A DNA stretch of 64,000 bases, from assembly GCA_037074705.1 (NCBI GenBank), contig CM073594.1, positions 73,952,509 to 74,016,508 on the forward strand. The letters run 5' to 3'. The position numbers and the translations under genes were made by a program. Below, piece by piece: positions 37,468 to 50,200 of this stretch. Position 1 is the first letter of the stretch; every line of letters starts with the position of its first letter. The stretch is from Zhengitettix transpicula (Eukaryota; Arthropoda; Insecta; Orthoptera; Tetrigidae). Under the pieces are notes generated by a model. It was not told the DNA's origin. It saw nothing but the letters and a program-made list of their open reading frames with translations, and did not search any database.

Positions 37468-37878
37468 ATGGGAAGTCCCCTTAGTCCATTTTTTGCTGAG
37501 ATAGTCATGAGAGATTTAGAAAATTCTTGTCTTTCTCTACTTCCTGTCCAACATCTTTGCTGCATGAGATATGTAGATGACATTCTTTGTATTGTTCATT
37601 TCTCTCAAATCAACTTTATAGTCAATAGTTTCAATAATTATCGTCCCAACTTACAATTCACCCATGAACTTGAATTTAACCATTCTCTTAACTTCCATGA
37701 TTTCACTGTATCCATTCACAATACTGCCATTCTCACCAATTCAGAATACCTACATATTCAGGGCTTGTTCTCAATTTGCTTTCTGATCATCCTCCAAACC
37801 AAAAGAGAGTTATGGTATACAATCTTTAAGACAGAGCAATATTACTTTCAAACTTCCAGTTCCATCAACACAACATAA
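37468..37878 (+). pseudogene. Penelope-like reverse transcriptase fragment
   Basis: A 136-codon open piece with MGSPLSPFFAEIVMRDLE and the active-site YVDD. It ends in a stop after a degraded thumb. It lacks fingers and the N-terminal half, so it is a remnant only. Confidence 0.8.
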
Positions 37879-37889
37879 ATATTTAATAA

Positions 37890-37984
37890 GACAGCCAAAG
37901 CAGATAAAAATGTAATAATATAAAAACCACACAAAAGAAACGTGTGGTCTTTATATTATCACTTTTTTGTCTGAATTGGCTATC
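37890..37984. repeat. Palindrome of two Penelope-like tails
   Basis: Left arm ACAGCCAAAGCAGATAAAAA through AAAAACCACAC; right arm GTGTGGTCTTTATATTATCA through TTGTCTGAATTGGCTAT. The arms are about 42 bp and nearly reverse complementary around AAAAGAAAC. The right arm equals the terminal consensus of the same element at 38772-38830, so two tails meet in inverted order. Confidence 0.7.
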
Positions 37985-38236
37985 TTTCTTATTCATTATT
38001 TTCAATCAGATTTAAATTTTTCATTTTAACAACATAAATATTCAAATTTTATTAAAAAGCATATAAACATTACATAGAACAAAATCCAATACACTAATGT
38101 CAATCGTCCCCAAACATCTCAAGCCAAATTTTTTCTTGTACTCCCTTATTATTAATTTCTACATCACAAATTCATCCAAATTTTTAAAGAACATCAAATA
38201 TCCATCAGTTACAGATCTATTAATACTTTTTCATAC

Positions 38237-38524
38237 TTGATTAAAAACCACAAGAACCCACTTGATACCCACAGCAAACATTGTGTAGTTTACAAAATTT
38301 CTTGCTCTAATTGTAATTCCTGCTACATAGGGCAAACAAAATGTTCCCTTAATACACATATCAAGGACCATATGTCTAATATCAAACTTCCCATTGATAA
38401 ACAATCTGTAGTATCCAAACATATAATCAATTCGAAACATACATTTGATTGGCAAAATGCTAATATTTTAGACAATGGCACCAGGTACAAATCCAGACTC
38501 ATATCAGAGATGCTTCACATTTAA
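38237..38524 (+). pseudogene. Penelope-like GIY-YIG endonuclease fragment
   Basis: A 95-codon piece: VVYKISCSNCNSCYIGQT supplies the GIY and YIG strands (VYK, CYIG) with the CxxC cysteines typical of Penelope-like versions. H-S-I and ILDNGTRYKSRLISEMLHI follow. Out of frame with the upstream RT. Confidence 0.8.
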
Positions 38525-38741
38525 TCAAAGATCACAGCTATTAAAGTACAAACAGACACTCTGAAACTCCATAATTGCTACGATCCCTTATTGTTACGCT
38601 AAATCTTCTGTTTTCCCATTGTCGTTGGTCCCTTATTGTTACGCTAACCCTTTGGCTCTCCCATTGTCGTTCCGTTTTCTTCGCTTTTGAGTTTTCTCAA
38701 CTGACGAGTGCAGTTGTGTCGCTCTGGGCTTATCTTAGCGC

Positions 38742-38830
38742 CTGAAGAAAGGCACAAGCTTACCAGAAACGTTGTGTGGTATTTATATTATCAATTATTT
38801 CGTCTGCCTGGCTATCTTTCTTATTATTAA
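38742..38830 (+). repeat. Penelope-like 3' tail with CTGAAGA...GAAAC core
   Basis: CTGAAGA at 38742-38748, GAAAC at 38766-38770, then GTTGTGTGGTATTTATATTA and CTGGCTATCTTTCTTATT. This is the reference copy for the tail fragments named elsewhere in this annotation. Confidence 0.65.
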
Positions 38831-41159
38831 AATATATATAAATGAGAGAGCAATAACCGGACCCTGTCGGCCTTCAGCTTTTACATACACGAACGACTTT
38901 TAACCGTCCGTTGTTGATCCCTGTAGAATTTCCCTAACAATTGCAGTTCCTGATATTTTAATTTGTCTTGAATTATATTTATCATTTGCTTCAAGAACTA
39001 AGTAATACTTCGGTCTTTGCCAGAATGTTCCATATCCTTTAATTTCCACTCACAACCACGGGGACCGTGGACAGCGGAAGAATTACGGTTGCAAAAGTAA
39101 CCAAGGCATTTCCGTGGTCTTCAGGTAACTTGTTGCGCACGAGTTGCTTTCCTTGTCTTTTTGGACGACGTTGGTATGTTTTAAGAATAGCGAGGTTATC
39201 GTGTCGTCGCAGGGGCGAAGGACATTAGGAAACTGATACCAGAATCGCGTTTTCTATTTTCTAACTTATTAAGTAATTTTTTTCATATTAACGTCCCAAA
39301 ATGTCTCAAGTTTTGTGATGAAAAATGTCATGTTAATTTATTCATTTACGTTTTGTCTCTCAGGTTTTTTTTATTTATATATGTACAATTTTTCTATTTG
39401 TCCTATTACTTTTCTTTGAATTTCCTTAACTACGAATTCAATGTTTATGTACATAACAATGTTTTATAATTCCAATGTCATTGATTTCCACCATCCATTT
39501 TTTTCATTACTGTCACTCTAAAAGTTAACAAATAATTTCCCCCAGAATTTTCCCCTTGGGTGCACATACAATTAAAAAACTAAAGAAATACAAAATTCTC
39601 AGAGGAGAAGGTAGAAATTTTGTGTCCATGGACACCTATTTTAGTACAATCTGATCTTTACAGGTCAATAAGTAGCTTGGTTCTAACTTAAAATAACTGG
39701 AATGGAACTTGAGGCCAAGTTTCCACTCATCAGCTGCTCTTGGAATTCTGATAAATTAGTCTTTGTACATTGTCATTTTACATCTCATGAATATACCTTT
39801 AATCACAATCCTGGACCAACTGAAATGGTTTGGTTTTTCTTAAGTCTTCCCACAGTGAATTATCGAGGAACTGGATGGCCTCTATGTTCATTTGTTGAAT
39901 GCTCATGACTTCTGGCACTCTTATGAATGAGCCTTCACTGTTGTCACAGTACTAATTACAATGTTCCTTAATAATTTGTTTTGGAATGACTGGATGACTT
40001 GAATTTTACCATTAAAGCCAGAGTTGAATGCCATATGACCACACGAGTTTTAGTATTTGCTCATAAAGCTCATATGGACAACTTGGAATTTTGACCAATT
40101 AGCCAACATATTTCTTTATAACATATACAGAGTTTTCCCTTTTCTTTTTTATGTGGGTCATCCAGTGTAACCTCATTTCAACTGTCGATCTCAAATATTA
40201 AGCCGTATTAGCATATGGGATCCATGTTTAATTAATTCAAACAGAAAAGGATTGGTGAACTTGATATGTATGGATTTGTTTTTGTCACCTTGATTCATCA
40301 TCTATTAATTCACGAGCTATTAGTAGCTGCTCGGAATTTGCTGGTCACTTCATGATAATTTCCTATTGTGAATGTTGCAAAAGTTTGTGATAGTTCCATG
40401 CTCAGGTACAGGAATATTACTAGTACAGAGTAGGTATTGTACTGGACCTAGCACACTATCTTGCAGCACTCATGTATAGATTTCTTTCAGTTGAGGGTCA
40501 GCATTTAGTGACCTAGCAGGCAGACTTGTGACACCTTTGCATTGATTTCTTCCAATTCAAAAGTAGGTTTTTAGCTGATCTAACACACTGCCTTCTGGCA
40601 CTTCTCCGCCGATTTCTGTCAATTCTGAGTAGGTATTTCTGATTTGGTTTCCTTGAATGCAGCAATCTCTAAATCACATCATTCACCATTTTGATAGCAC
40701 TGAGGGAGAGAGAAAGCTTCAAAGTCGAGACAAATATATTTTGTTCAAGTTCGTTTATCTGAATCGAAAGTAAATAAAATGACGACATGTAAACACAGCT
40801 GATTGACGTCATTCAAATTCCTAGTTAATTGGAGAAACAGAGAGAGAGTTCATTGTTGTTGTTTTCTGCTCCCGTCTTCCTCCTTGTCGTTTTTCCTTCG
40901 AGATAAGAACAAAAAAACAATGGAGCAATGACTACTGGTCAGCGGCTCACTTTCCTCTGGAAATAGTTTCTAATTTGCATAACAAATTCAATTATATTTA
41001 CTGTGAGTTTCCCTCCGTTGTCGTTCGAACAATTCCTACAGGAAGGCACTAATTAACATAAAAAATGGAAATGGATATTATTTACCTTTTGTTCTGAGTG
41101 GAATATAAGGAGTACAGAGAATTGGGCAATTTAAAAAACCGTGAACAAGTTAGTCTTGT

Positions 41160-42010
41160 TTCCTACCAACGACGCTTTCTGGTAATTTTCTCTCATGACC
41201 ACGGGGCGCGCGCGTGACGGATGGACGTCAGGGCTATCGACAGCGACCTACATGAGTCTGCAGACACGTGCCTCCAGAATTCTCAGTTACACTGTGAAAC
41301 GTATCCTTCCTTGCAAGCTGTGAAGATAAGAAGAAGAACCGTGTGTAGACAGGAGAGAGGGTACTTTTGACGGTCTAAACCAACACGTTTACATCTCCAA
41401 CTACATAGTTACTTCCGATTGGTGCTCAGCAAGTTGACATGTTAGGTTGTGACGTAACAGCTGCTGACTTTGATTGGGCTAACCTTCCTCTCAAATCCGT
41501 TACAGGGAAGGTTACGTATCTGACAGTGTTAAGCCTCATACAAGAATTTTAACTTTGCTATTTGTTTTAACCTTGTAATTATATGGAGAAATCGACTTGT
41601 ATTGAATATGAAGATTAACTTCTTACGCAACCAATAACTTTGATTGGTGATAGTGTTTTTCTGTTTGATTATTCCATCTCGAGGTCAACTCGCAATATTA
41701 AAATTCCAGTTAGAATTTTCGGCTTTTTGTGTTGTTTCGTTTTTGCCAATCTCCTCACTGAAAAGTTTCTGATCACACGCTGACGGGAATAAATTATTTT
41801 TAAAAAAGAAACTGCGTTTTCGTGAATCAGGAAGACGACGGCGCAGTACGAGAGTGGAATCAGCTGACTGACCGTAGAGGTTAAGTGGCGCCGCTTTATC
41901 TCCCAGAGAGCCTCGAACTTTGGCCCTCGGAAGCGCGGTCAAACGAATACGTCGTCGAACCCCGATGGTCTGCAAAGAAAAAAGTTGTTGATGCGGTCGT
42001 GGCATCATTT
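41160..42010. promoter_or_regulatory. CpG-richer, CCAAT-box-rich segment, possible promoter
   Basis: Local base composition is clearly higher in GC and CpG (for example GGGGCGCGCGCGTGACGG at about 41205). GATTGG (CCAAT) motifs occur at about 41419, 41473 and 41652, and a CRE-like TGACGTAA at about 41450. No convincing exon or start is seen beside it. Confidence 0.25.
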
Positions 42011-42964
42011 ACAACCGTGTACCAAAAATTTTACTCCTGTAATATTTTTGGATTGAGGTAGTCAGCCAGCTCTAGCAATGGCCTACAGTTCAATCAACTA
42101 ACGACAATGGGCTTTTGATGTCCACCACTCTCATTTCCCTCCAAGAACTGGATAAGGGCTCACACCTCTCAAATGAAATCTGATTTCTTTTTTAATTCTG
42201 CAATATATCTTTACTTACAACCAAAATAAAGTTACACCAACTTTGAGTCCAGTCGTCGGCGAAAACATACAAATTTTAAACAGCTAGCTTTGTTCTTGTC
42301 ATCTTGAAATGTTCTGTTGCTGTTCTGGCACCTGTCCGCATTGAAGCCCCCAAAAAACTATTTATTGAACATATGTATCAGGAAAACCCTCATTCTCTGA
42401 AACACATATAATCCACTTTCCATGGACAGAGGACCTCATCTGGTGGTAGGAGACAATCCATGATTTTAATGGGATATTAGTACAAACTCTTTCAAAACGT
42501 TCCATCTCATCTGTGAATCCTAGCATCTGTATTTTGTTATATTTATAGTTGCATCAACTGCTAGTCATTAGCAACTTTATACTACATTGAGTTTCCTTGT
42601 TGGGAAACTAAATGGGGATTTCTCAGTATGGAAACATACGCACACAGTATCCAAGCCCTCATCAGGATTCAAACCAGGGACCTCTGTGATGCGAGGTAGT
42701 CATGATGATCACTAAATCATAGGAGGTTGTCATCTGTTTTTTCTTTTACACTTTGTTGTTAAATTTGCTTTATACATAAAAGTCCAAATCTTCAGCTCCT
42801 TCACCAATTTATTTAAAAATTAAATATTCTTTTTACCTATAAATCTATAAATAATCTAAATAACTGTTGGAAGTAAATAACCTTATGATGGCCACATGTA
42901 TATAAGAAAATTTATTTTGTAAGGGATTTTCAGCCTTCATTTGGCCATATTCATCTGTCCCGTA

Positions 42965-43360
42965 ATATACACCCAAGTACAATTTACAAATCCCAGGTTC
43001 AATTTCTGGTCTGGTCAACATTTTACCATCCTGATACTTTATTATCATGACCTCTACGGCTTGAGATTAGAAAAGTTTCTATCTATGCTTGAATTGAAAA
43101 TTCTAAAACCCTTTATCAATTTGCATATAAAATCCATTCTTCATTTTTGGTCCTGAATTAGTGTGTGTATTGTTTTGTAAAAATTTGTAGGTGAGCCTGC
43201 GTCAGGTCTAACGCACAGAGGAATTCTGCACCAGATCTGGAGTCAACAGTGATATATATTAATGGTAGAGCATCCACCTGGTAAACACGAGGTACTGGGT
43301 CTGATTCCTGGTCCGATCAACATTTTTCCATCGTGATACTTTAATAAAAAATACTTCAAC
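42965..43360 (+). repeat. tRNA-derived SINE, two units in tandem
   Basis: Unit 1 has a B-box-like AGGTTCAATTTCTGG at about 42995, followed by CATCCTGATACTTTATTATC and a body ending in ATAAAATCCATTC. Unit 2 starts GTAGGTGAGCCTGCGTCAGG at about 43188. It then shows an A-box-like TGGTAGAGCATCC, a B-box-like GGTCTGATTCC and the same CATCGTGATACTTTAAT tail. The same order occurs on the minus strand at 45720-45365. Confidence 0.65.
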
Positions 43361-44089
43361 AATTGTATCATTCTATACTGTGTACTTCATTATTATACAA
43401 AATTGGTCTCATGTTGAAAACCACAATATTCAGTTTTAAACATTCTATATCACAGTAACAAAATAACACAATTTTAAAAGTTTTATTTAGTATACATATG
43501 TATAGCTTATTAGGGAACATATGAATATGGCCAATTGAAAGTTAAAAGATAGCATACAAAATAAATTTTCTTATATGCCAGTGACCGTCGTAAGGTTATT
43601 TACTTCATCAGTTATCAACATGCAGTCAGATTAGCCTAATGTAAATAATATAGTGAAAAATGAGCTAACATCTGCTGGCATTCTGCAGCAAGGGTTTAGC
43701 GACATTACAAATGCGTGTAGATTTTTGTCACATAAATATGCACATAAAAATTTAAAAAACGTAAGAGACAACAGGGATAGAATATTTTAAACATAACATT
43801 TAAATAAATAACAAATAGTGTTTTCCGATTCTAACATATGTGACCATTAGATCTTGGAACATTCTTCAGAAATAGAGATACCATGAAATATAGGAATTGA
43901 AGTGACTTGAACAAGGGGGAAAATTATAACTGAATATGATGGCAGGACAGTGGATTCTACAACTTCTATGGAGGACTTGAATATGGTACAATAATTCAAG
44001 AGTTAGAGGAGCACAGAACACTAAGATGAAGGCAATTAACACCAGAGTCAAAAATGAAGTGCCCACATTTTACTGTAAAATCAAGGCAA

Positions 44090-44095
44090 TTTATT
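44090..44095 (-). terminator. Poly(A) signal of ABCB8
   Basis: AATAAA on the minus strand 30 nt after the TAG stop, implying a very short 3' untranslated region. Confidence 0.6.
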
Positions 44096-44124
44096 AGTCC
44101 CACTAGAGAGCACAGCAACCTACA

Positions 44125-44223
44125 CTATCCTTCAGCCCTTGAACTGGCCTTACTTTCTCGCTGCTGCTTGATGAGGTTCCAATACAAACCCTTCTGCTTG
44201 ACCAGTGTGTCATGAGTGCCCGT
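44125..44223 (-). CDS. ABCB8: ABCB8 exon 14 (C-terminus and stop)
   Basis: Residues 662-693 and [23 protein letters not shown] then [21 protein letters not shown] is the standard ABCB C-terminal helix. The tail is shorter than in vertebrates. Confidence 0.94.
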   Translation of the reverse strand, partial: TGTHDTLVKQKGLYWNLIKQQRESKASSRAEG

Positions 44224-47200
44224 CTGAAACAGATGTTTGCTACAAAGTAGAGACAACTTCAGGAATCTCTAACAGAAGAAACATTCACTTAAGGATTATT
44301 TTAACTTCGCTTGGTAAATTCTAAATGGAGGAGATATTAATGTGCAGAGAATACAGGTACAAGAGAGACAAGTTTGGGGTCACACTGACAGGAATAGTTA
44401 AACATAGGTAATATGGTTACATAATGACAACATAAAAAACCCATATGCAAATTTAATAAAACATAAAAATATACTGACGCAAAAGATTGTTCATGGTCAG
44501 TTGAATTAGACCAATTAACTGAATTATTTAGTCACATAACTGAAAAATTCTAGAGGACATTATTACTAAGAATCAGAAGCACTTTTCTCTGAATTTGTTA
44601 TTAAAACAGTTGAACTTGGTTAAGCAACTGAAAGTTCTTTGTTAAACACATCAACAGATTATATGAATGCCTCTCCAGAAGAGGGAGGGATTATTAGCTC
44701 AATTGTTCTTGCATAATGGTTAGATTAACGCCACTTCTTAGGGTGTAGTCACAGGGATAAGAATTATTTCACTAATGGCTGATATAAATAATGTTTTGCA
44801 TGTCTAAAAGTTGTCCATTTCTTTAGAATCAACCGAAATACAAATTCTGCTGTCATCCTTGCTTTTGGCAAAAGTGGTTGTGAAATACTTTCGAGAACAC
44901 AGTACTTCGAGTGCTATACAATGAATTTGAAAAACATTCACAGTTCAATTCTGGGTCTGAAAATGGAGCTACTGAACGTATAATCGTAATATGTCAACAG
45001 GGTTTATCTAGTAAATAACATCAAAAACACAGACTATAAACAGACTTACTTCGACTATGACACCATTGTCCAGGACTACAATGAGATCCGCCTTCTGGAT
45101 GGTGCTCAACCTGTGAGCGATGACAAGAACGGTCCTGCCCCTGGTTGCATTATCCAGAGCACTCTGAACTGCTTGCTCAGAGCTTGCATCCAAGGCACTG
45201 TAAAAATGATTGTCAAAGCCATTGTAATTAATAACACAATTTGAGATCTATAGAATTATCTAAAATAAAACAAATATTAAGTTCAGTCATAGGATGTGTA
45301 AAACACTCTGCCAAATATGAGTTTATGATTTATCTGATGAATTCTAGACTGTGTTATATAATTCCTTGAATTAAAGTATCATGACGGAAACATGTAGATT
45401 GGGCCAGGAATCGAACCTGGGACCTCCTACTTACTGGGAAGAAGCTATCCCATGCTGACTCGAGATCTAGTGCAAAATTCCGTTAGACCTGATGAAGTCT
45501 CACATACAAATTATAAATTACAATTCTTTCATGGTCTAATTTAGACCTCAAATGAGGAATGGATTTTATATGTAAATTCATCAAGGGATTTAGAATTTTC
45601 AATTCAAGAATAGAGAGAAACTTTCATAAGATCAAGTTGTAGAGGCGGTGAATTAAATTCAATTAAAGTATCAGAATGTAAAAATGTCGTCCAAAACAGG
45701 AATCGAACCAGAGATTTGTAAAATTGTAGGTGAGCCTGCATCGGGTCTAATGGATTGAGGAATTTACCACCAGATCTGGAACAACATGGGATAGCTCATG
45801 TGATAGAGCTTCCACCTCGTAAGTGGGAGATCCCACGATTCCTGGTCCGGTTGACATTTTTCCATCCTGAAACTTTTTAATTCAATTTAATTCATGACCT
45901 CTATGGCCTGAGCATATTAAAGTTTTTTCCTATTCTTGAGTTACAATTCATGTAAATTAATCTGTTCCAGAATACTGGAGATTCTTAGGAATTTTAAAAT
46001 TTAAATGACCCAACTTTTTAATTACTTTAAGAAAGAGAATGAAATATATGAAAAATAGTACATGTTGAATTGTACTGGGCAGAAATTAATTAGAGAGATA
46101 AGAAGCCAAGAGGTTATCTTATTAGTAAACAGGCTAGTGGAGTGGGGTCAAGTAACTCCTAGGTGTCATATAATAAATAACAATTAAAATAAATTGTCTA
46201 CAGAAATGTAGTTATTGTCAAAATCATGTTAATAGGCTTGTTGCAAACATCTCTTGAGAGCAGAAACCAATACCTTGTAGCTTCATCTAAGATGAGAATA
46301 GCAGGGTTCTTGAGAAGAGCCCGGGCGATGGCAATTCGCTGCTTCTGTCCCCCAGACACTGTGACACCTCTCTCACCCAAAACAGTTGAATAGCCTCTAG
46401 GAAAGTGTCGGATGAAGCCGTCAGCATTTGCCAATTTTGCAGCCATCTTCACCTGAAGATGTATCCAAAATATTCTTACTATACGCAAACAATTTTTAAT
46501 ATATTTTACTGATGAACCCCAAATGATTAGTAAAGTAAAATGATTCACAACTAATTTATAATTAGAAAAGAATAATTTTATTTTGAGTATGTGCATACAT
46601 AATTAAATAACTATTTCAATAAATTAATCAGAAAGAAAGACACACACAAATAAGAAAAATATGCTACATAATTGAAGAAAAACATATAATATATATAATT
46701 TACAAATAGAAAAATTAAAAGAGGAAAATAAATAAGTGAAAGTGGATCAATACGTAAACAAGAAAAAATGGTTAGATAGTTGTTAAAAACATTACAGTTA
46801 CTAACACATGGCCACACTCGGTTATTAACATTTAATAACTCTTCACAATCAATTCACTGTGATGACTTATAAATGTTTAACTTTAATTTAATTTTCATCT
46901 GCAAATATATTTCATTTAACTTTATTTTAAATTTATAATTTTGATTTTAAATACAAACATCTAGTCACAATTTAAATTTAGAATACATATATATGGTAGA
47001 CATTCAACAACAACAAAATTGAAGTGTTCCAAATACTGGATAGGAATTCAGAAATGTGTAAATGTTCTGCCTTAGTCAATCAACTAAACATTAATAAGGA
47101 TGAAAGGAACACAGTTCTAAATCACACCTCATCGTCTGATGCATCTGGACGTCCATAACGAATGTTCTCCATTATGCTTGTCGCAAACAGCACAGGTTCT

Positions 47201-50200
47201 TGGTTAATGAACCCTATAGCCTTGCCTCTCAGCCACGAGGGGTCCAACCTCCGGATGTCGATATCGTCAATAGTGATGGATCCATTGTTCACATCATAAA
47301 ACCTGACAAAGAATTTGGATGTCAAATATTTTAAAACATAACTTAGCACATGGTTTGACTGAAACTTATACAGACTTCTGCATGCACTTTAGCCTAGAGA
47401 CAAAAAAATAATTACCTCTCCAGAAGTGCAGCTACAGTTGATTTACCATTTCCGGATGAACCTACAATGGCAACAGTTTTCCCTGGAGGCAATTCCAGGC
47501 TGAAGTGTCGCAGAATATTCTGAAATCACACGCGAATGGCATATAATGCTTTTCTGAGACACCAGAATGAAAAAACGATAGAAAATAAAAACTTCTGTCA
47601 TTAAATTGGCAAACAAATTTGAAGAACCTAACTAAGCACACACTCCTGAAGATGTTATTTGTTCACTGTCCCACTTGAGACAAGGACAAAGATGTTTTCA
47701 GAGAACATAGATTATTATATATAACAAGTGATGACTCATTGATATATTTAACTTTGCAATGTATATGTAGGACATTTTGGAAAGTTAAGAAGGCTTGCCA
47801 TTGTCAGAAGGAAAGCATTCGTCTGACATGCATGGACAGAAAAGATGAGTATCACTGAGGACCAGGCTGGAAGCTCTGAATTAAAATTGAAAATGTGTAG
47901 AACCACTCCTTTTTTAAGACAATTATTTTAAATTAAATCCCTTCATACTCACTTTCTTGCTGTAAACACACTCTCAATTTAATATTTAACTTATAAACAA
48001 TAAAATATCTACAAAAAATTCTCTATGGGTTGTTTCTACACTATTGTCAGAAAACTGTAATAAACATGCTTACCTGCGTAGGGCGAGTAGGGTACGCAAA
48101 AGTCACATCATTGAACTTTATATGTGCCTGTAGAGTATGGTATGGGATGGTCTTCCCACCAGTCAGGGGGATCCTTGGCCTAAAGTTAATAAACTGAAAC
48201 AGAACAATATTGTCAGGTTATATCAGGGAACAGATCACGTAAACAACTCACAAATGGTTTGGAGGTTGGACAAACCTCATATACCCTTGCTCCGGATGCC
48301 ATTCCCCTGACCATCTGACCAAAGAGAAGGGAAAGCTGTGTGAGCGAACGCTGGATGGTCTGTGTGGCGACCAAGAAAGCCATAAGGTCTCCTGCAGAAA
48401 CCTGCTGGACGGACAGTAGGTAACCTCCAGCATACAGTGTTCCCAAGACCATACCATTGAGGAACAAATTTGTACCACCCTGTAACACATAGCCCACAGC
48501 TTTCTGTCTCTAACAATACTTCAACATTCTTACCAAGCAGCTACAAAGGTAAGCTATTACAATTAATAACATTATTTACAATCAAGCATCTTGATATAAA
48601 CAAAAATATTCTGTGTATTGAGTTCAAAGTAGATCTCTTTTGGGGATCAAGTTAATGCATTTTAATTTCAATCACAGTAAAATATGAGACTGGTCAGTAA
48701 TATGCCATTATATTGCAGTGTCCTGAAGGGAGGTACATGGGTTAGCATCTCTCTGACATATAATAATTATTACAGTAGTAAACAATAGTCATAATGTAAG
48801 AGCATCATTGTTCAGAATGTGAATAGTCACAATATCCAAAACACATAGTAAATGAGATTAAAATAATATTAAGAAAAAAAGTTTATCCGACTATTTTATA
48901 TAATCTGTTGTTAGTTAATCTTTAAAATTTTACTAATTTAAATATGAAATTTCTGACTAAAATAAATTGCAAAAGTTCCAAGTGCTAAAATTTCCCAACA
49001 ATAAACATTCTAAATAAGTTTAACCACCAATAATAAAGAAAACTGACAAATCTAACAACCCGAAAGAAATAGTTAATTTAAGTATCTAGTTTTGAGTTAC
49101 CTGGAAAAGCCCAATCCCAAATCCCAGGACTTCGTTCAGTTTCCGGGATTCCTCAATCTCCTTGCTGAAAAGTTCACACTCCTTCGCCTCCATGGCAAAA
49201 GCACGCACAGTTCGAATGTTGCCGATCGCCTCATCACTTATTGCCGTAGCTTTGGAAGCCTGCAGGAAATAAAAGAATCCTTAAGATCTCACATGGAAGG
49301 GAATGATAAATTGTAACAGTAAGACAGTCATGTATAAGTAGAATTTTGAATGAAGCAGACCAACCGCAACATTTTTTTTTTCAATTATACAGCATTGACA
49401 TTTAATGATTGTTTTCAATATGTGACAGAATGTAGCAGTCAACCTGTTCCTGAGCACTTCGGGACATCTTCCTCAGGACAGACCCCAGCAGCGTGCCTGT
49501 GACGATTATGGAGGGAACGATCACCAACATGCCCAGGGTCATCTGTGGCGATATGATGAACAAGGACACAGCACAGCCTGTTATCTAGAAATGACAAAAG
49601 ATAACTCAACTGTATTAAAAAAATAGGGAAATAAATGGATAGTAGAAAAACAATTCCACTTATTACCAAAAAAATACCGGGTAATTATAAAATTCTTTTA
49701 ACATATAAAAACATAAAGTGAATTCCTGTACATGTTAAATATTTTAACCACAAAATTAAACACAGTCGCAAATGCCACGCTTACTATATACACCTTACAT
49801 GCCCTGCAGATCTGTTTATACAAAACAGGAAATAAAATTACAGGGTCTATACAGAACAGATCTGCCGATGCAAGCCAACTGGTTCATACAAAACCTTATA
49901 AAACCTGGGTGTCCTTAAGCCAAGGTTATCCTTAATAGTGTGTTTCACCAGCATCCTACTGGTCCTGCACATAGCATTTATCACAAAAGGAAGTGGTGTT
50001 ACTGTTTGGTGGATATGATTGAATCAACAGGCAAAATCACAAAGTTGAACATGCTTTAATGACATGCCATCAAATAGCGTTCCAGGAAACAATGATTTAA
50101 AGTAAACTACAGCCAATGAAAATTCAATCTGTTAAACTCCCTGTTACAATACCTAAACCTAACAATGATTTGGTAAATGGATTTCAAGAAAATATTTACC

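Larger units (their letters stand above)
37380..38830 (+). mobile_element. Penelope-like retroelement, degraded (RT and GIY-YIG fragments)
   Basis: A reverse transcriptase fragment at about 37440-37878 contains SPMGSPLSPFFAEIVMRDLE and MRYVDDILCIVH (the YVDD catalytic pair). A GIY-YIG endonuclease fragment at 38237-38524 contains CVVYKISCSNCNSCYIGQT and SVVSKHIINSKHTFDW. RT followed by GIY-YIG is the defining order of Penelope-like elements. A characteristic tail follows at 38742-38830. Frameshifts between the parts and a tail palindrome inserted at 37890-37984 make it inactive. Confidence 0.85.
32274..44089. other. Gene-free intergenic interval rich in transposon remains
   Basis: Separates the start of the apoLTP-like gene from the end of the ABCB8 gene. 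No host exon recognised. Contents listed separately: Penelope-like tails at 32.96-33.17 kb, LINE scraps at 33.8-38.9 kb, piggyBac-type MITE at 35.27-36.0 kb, Penelope-like element at 37.4-38.8 kb, CpG-richer segment at 41.2-42.0 kb, SINE units at 42.97-43.36 kb. I see nothing in 39.3-40.7 kb. Confidence 0.6.

Noticed and set aside
41685..42008. Minus-strand 107-codon open frame in the CpG-richer segment
   Set aside because: Starts at an ATG but lacks any domain or splice context; consistent with chance in GC-richer DNA.
45399..45420. GGTTCGATTCC as part of a true tRNA gene
   Set aside because: No cloverleaf can be drawn and the box sits in a repeated SINE unit found several times within 3 kb.
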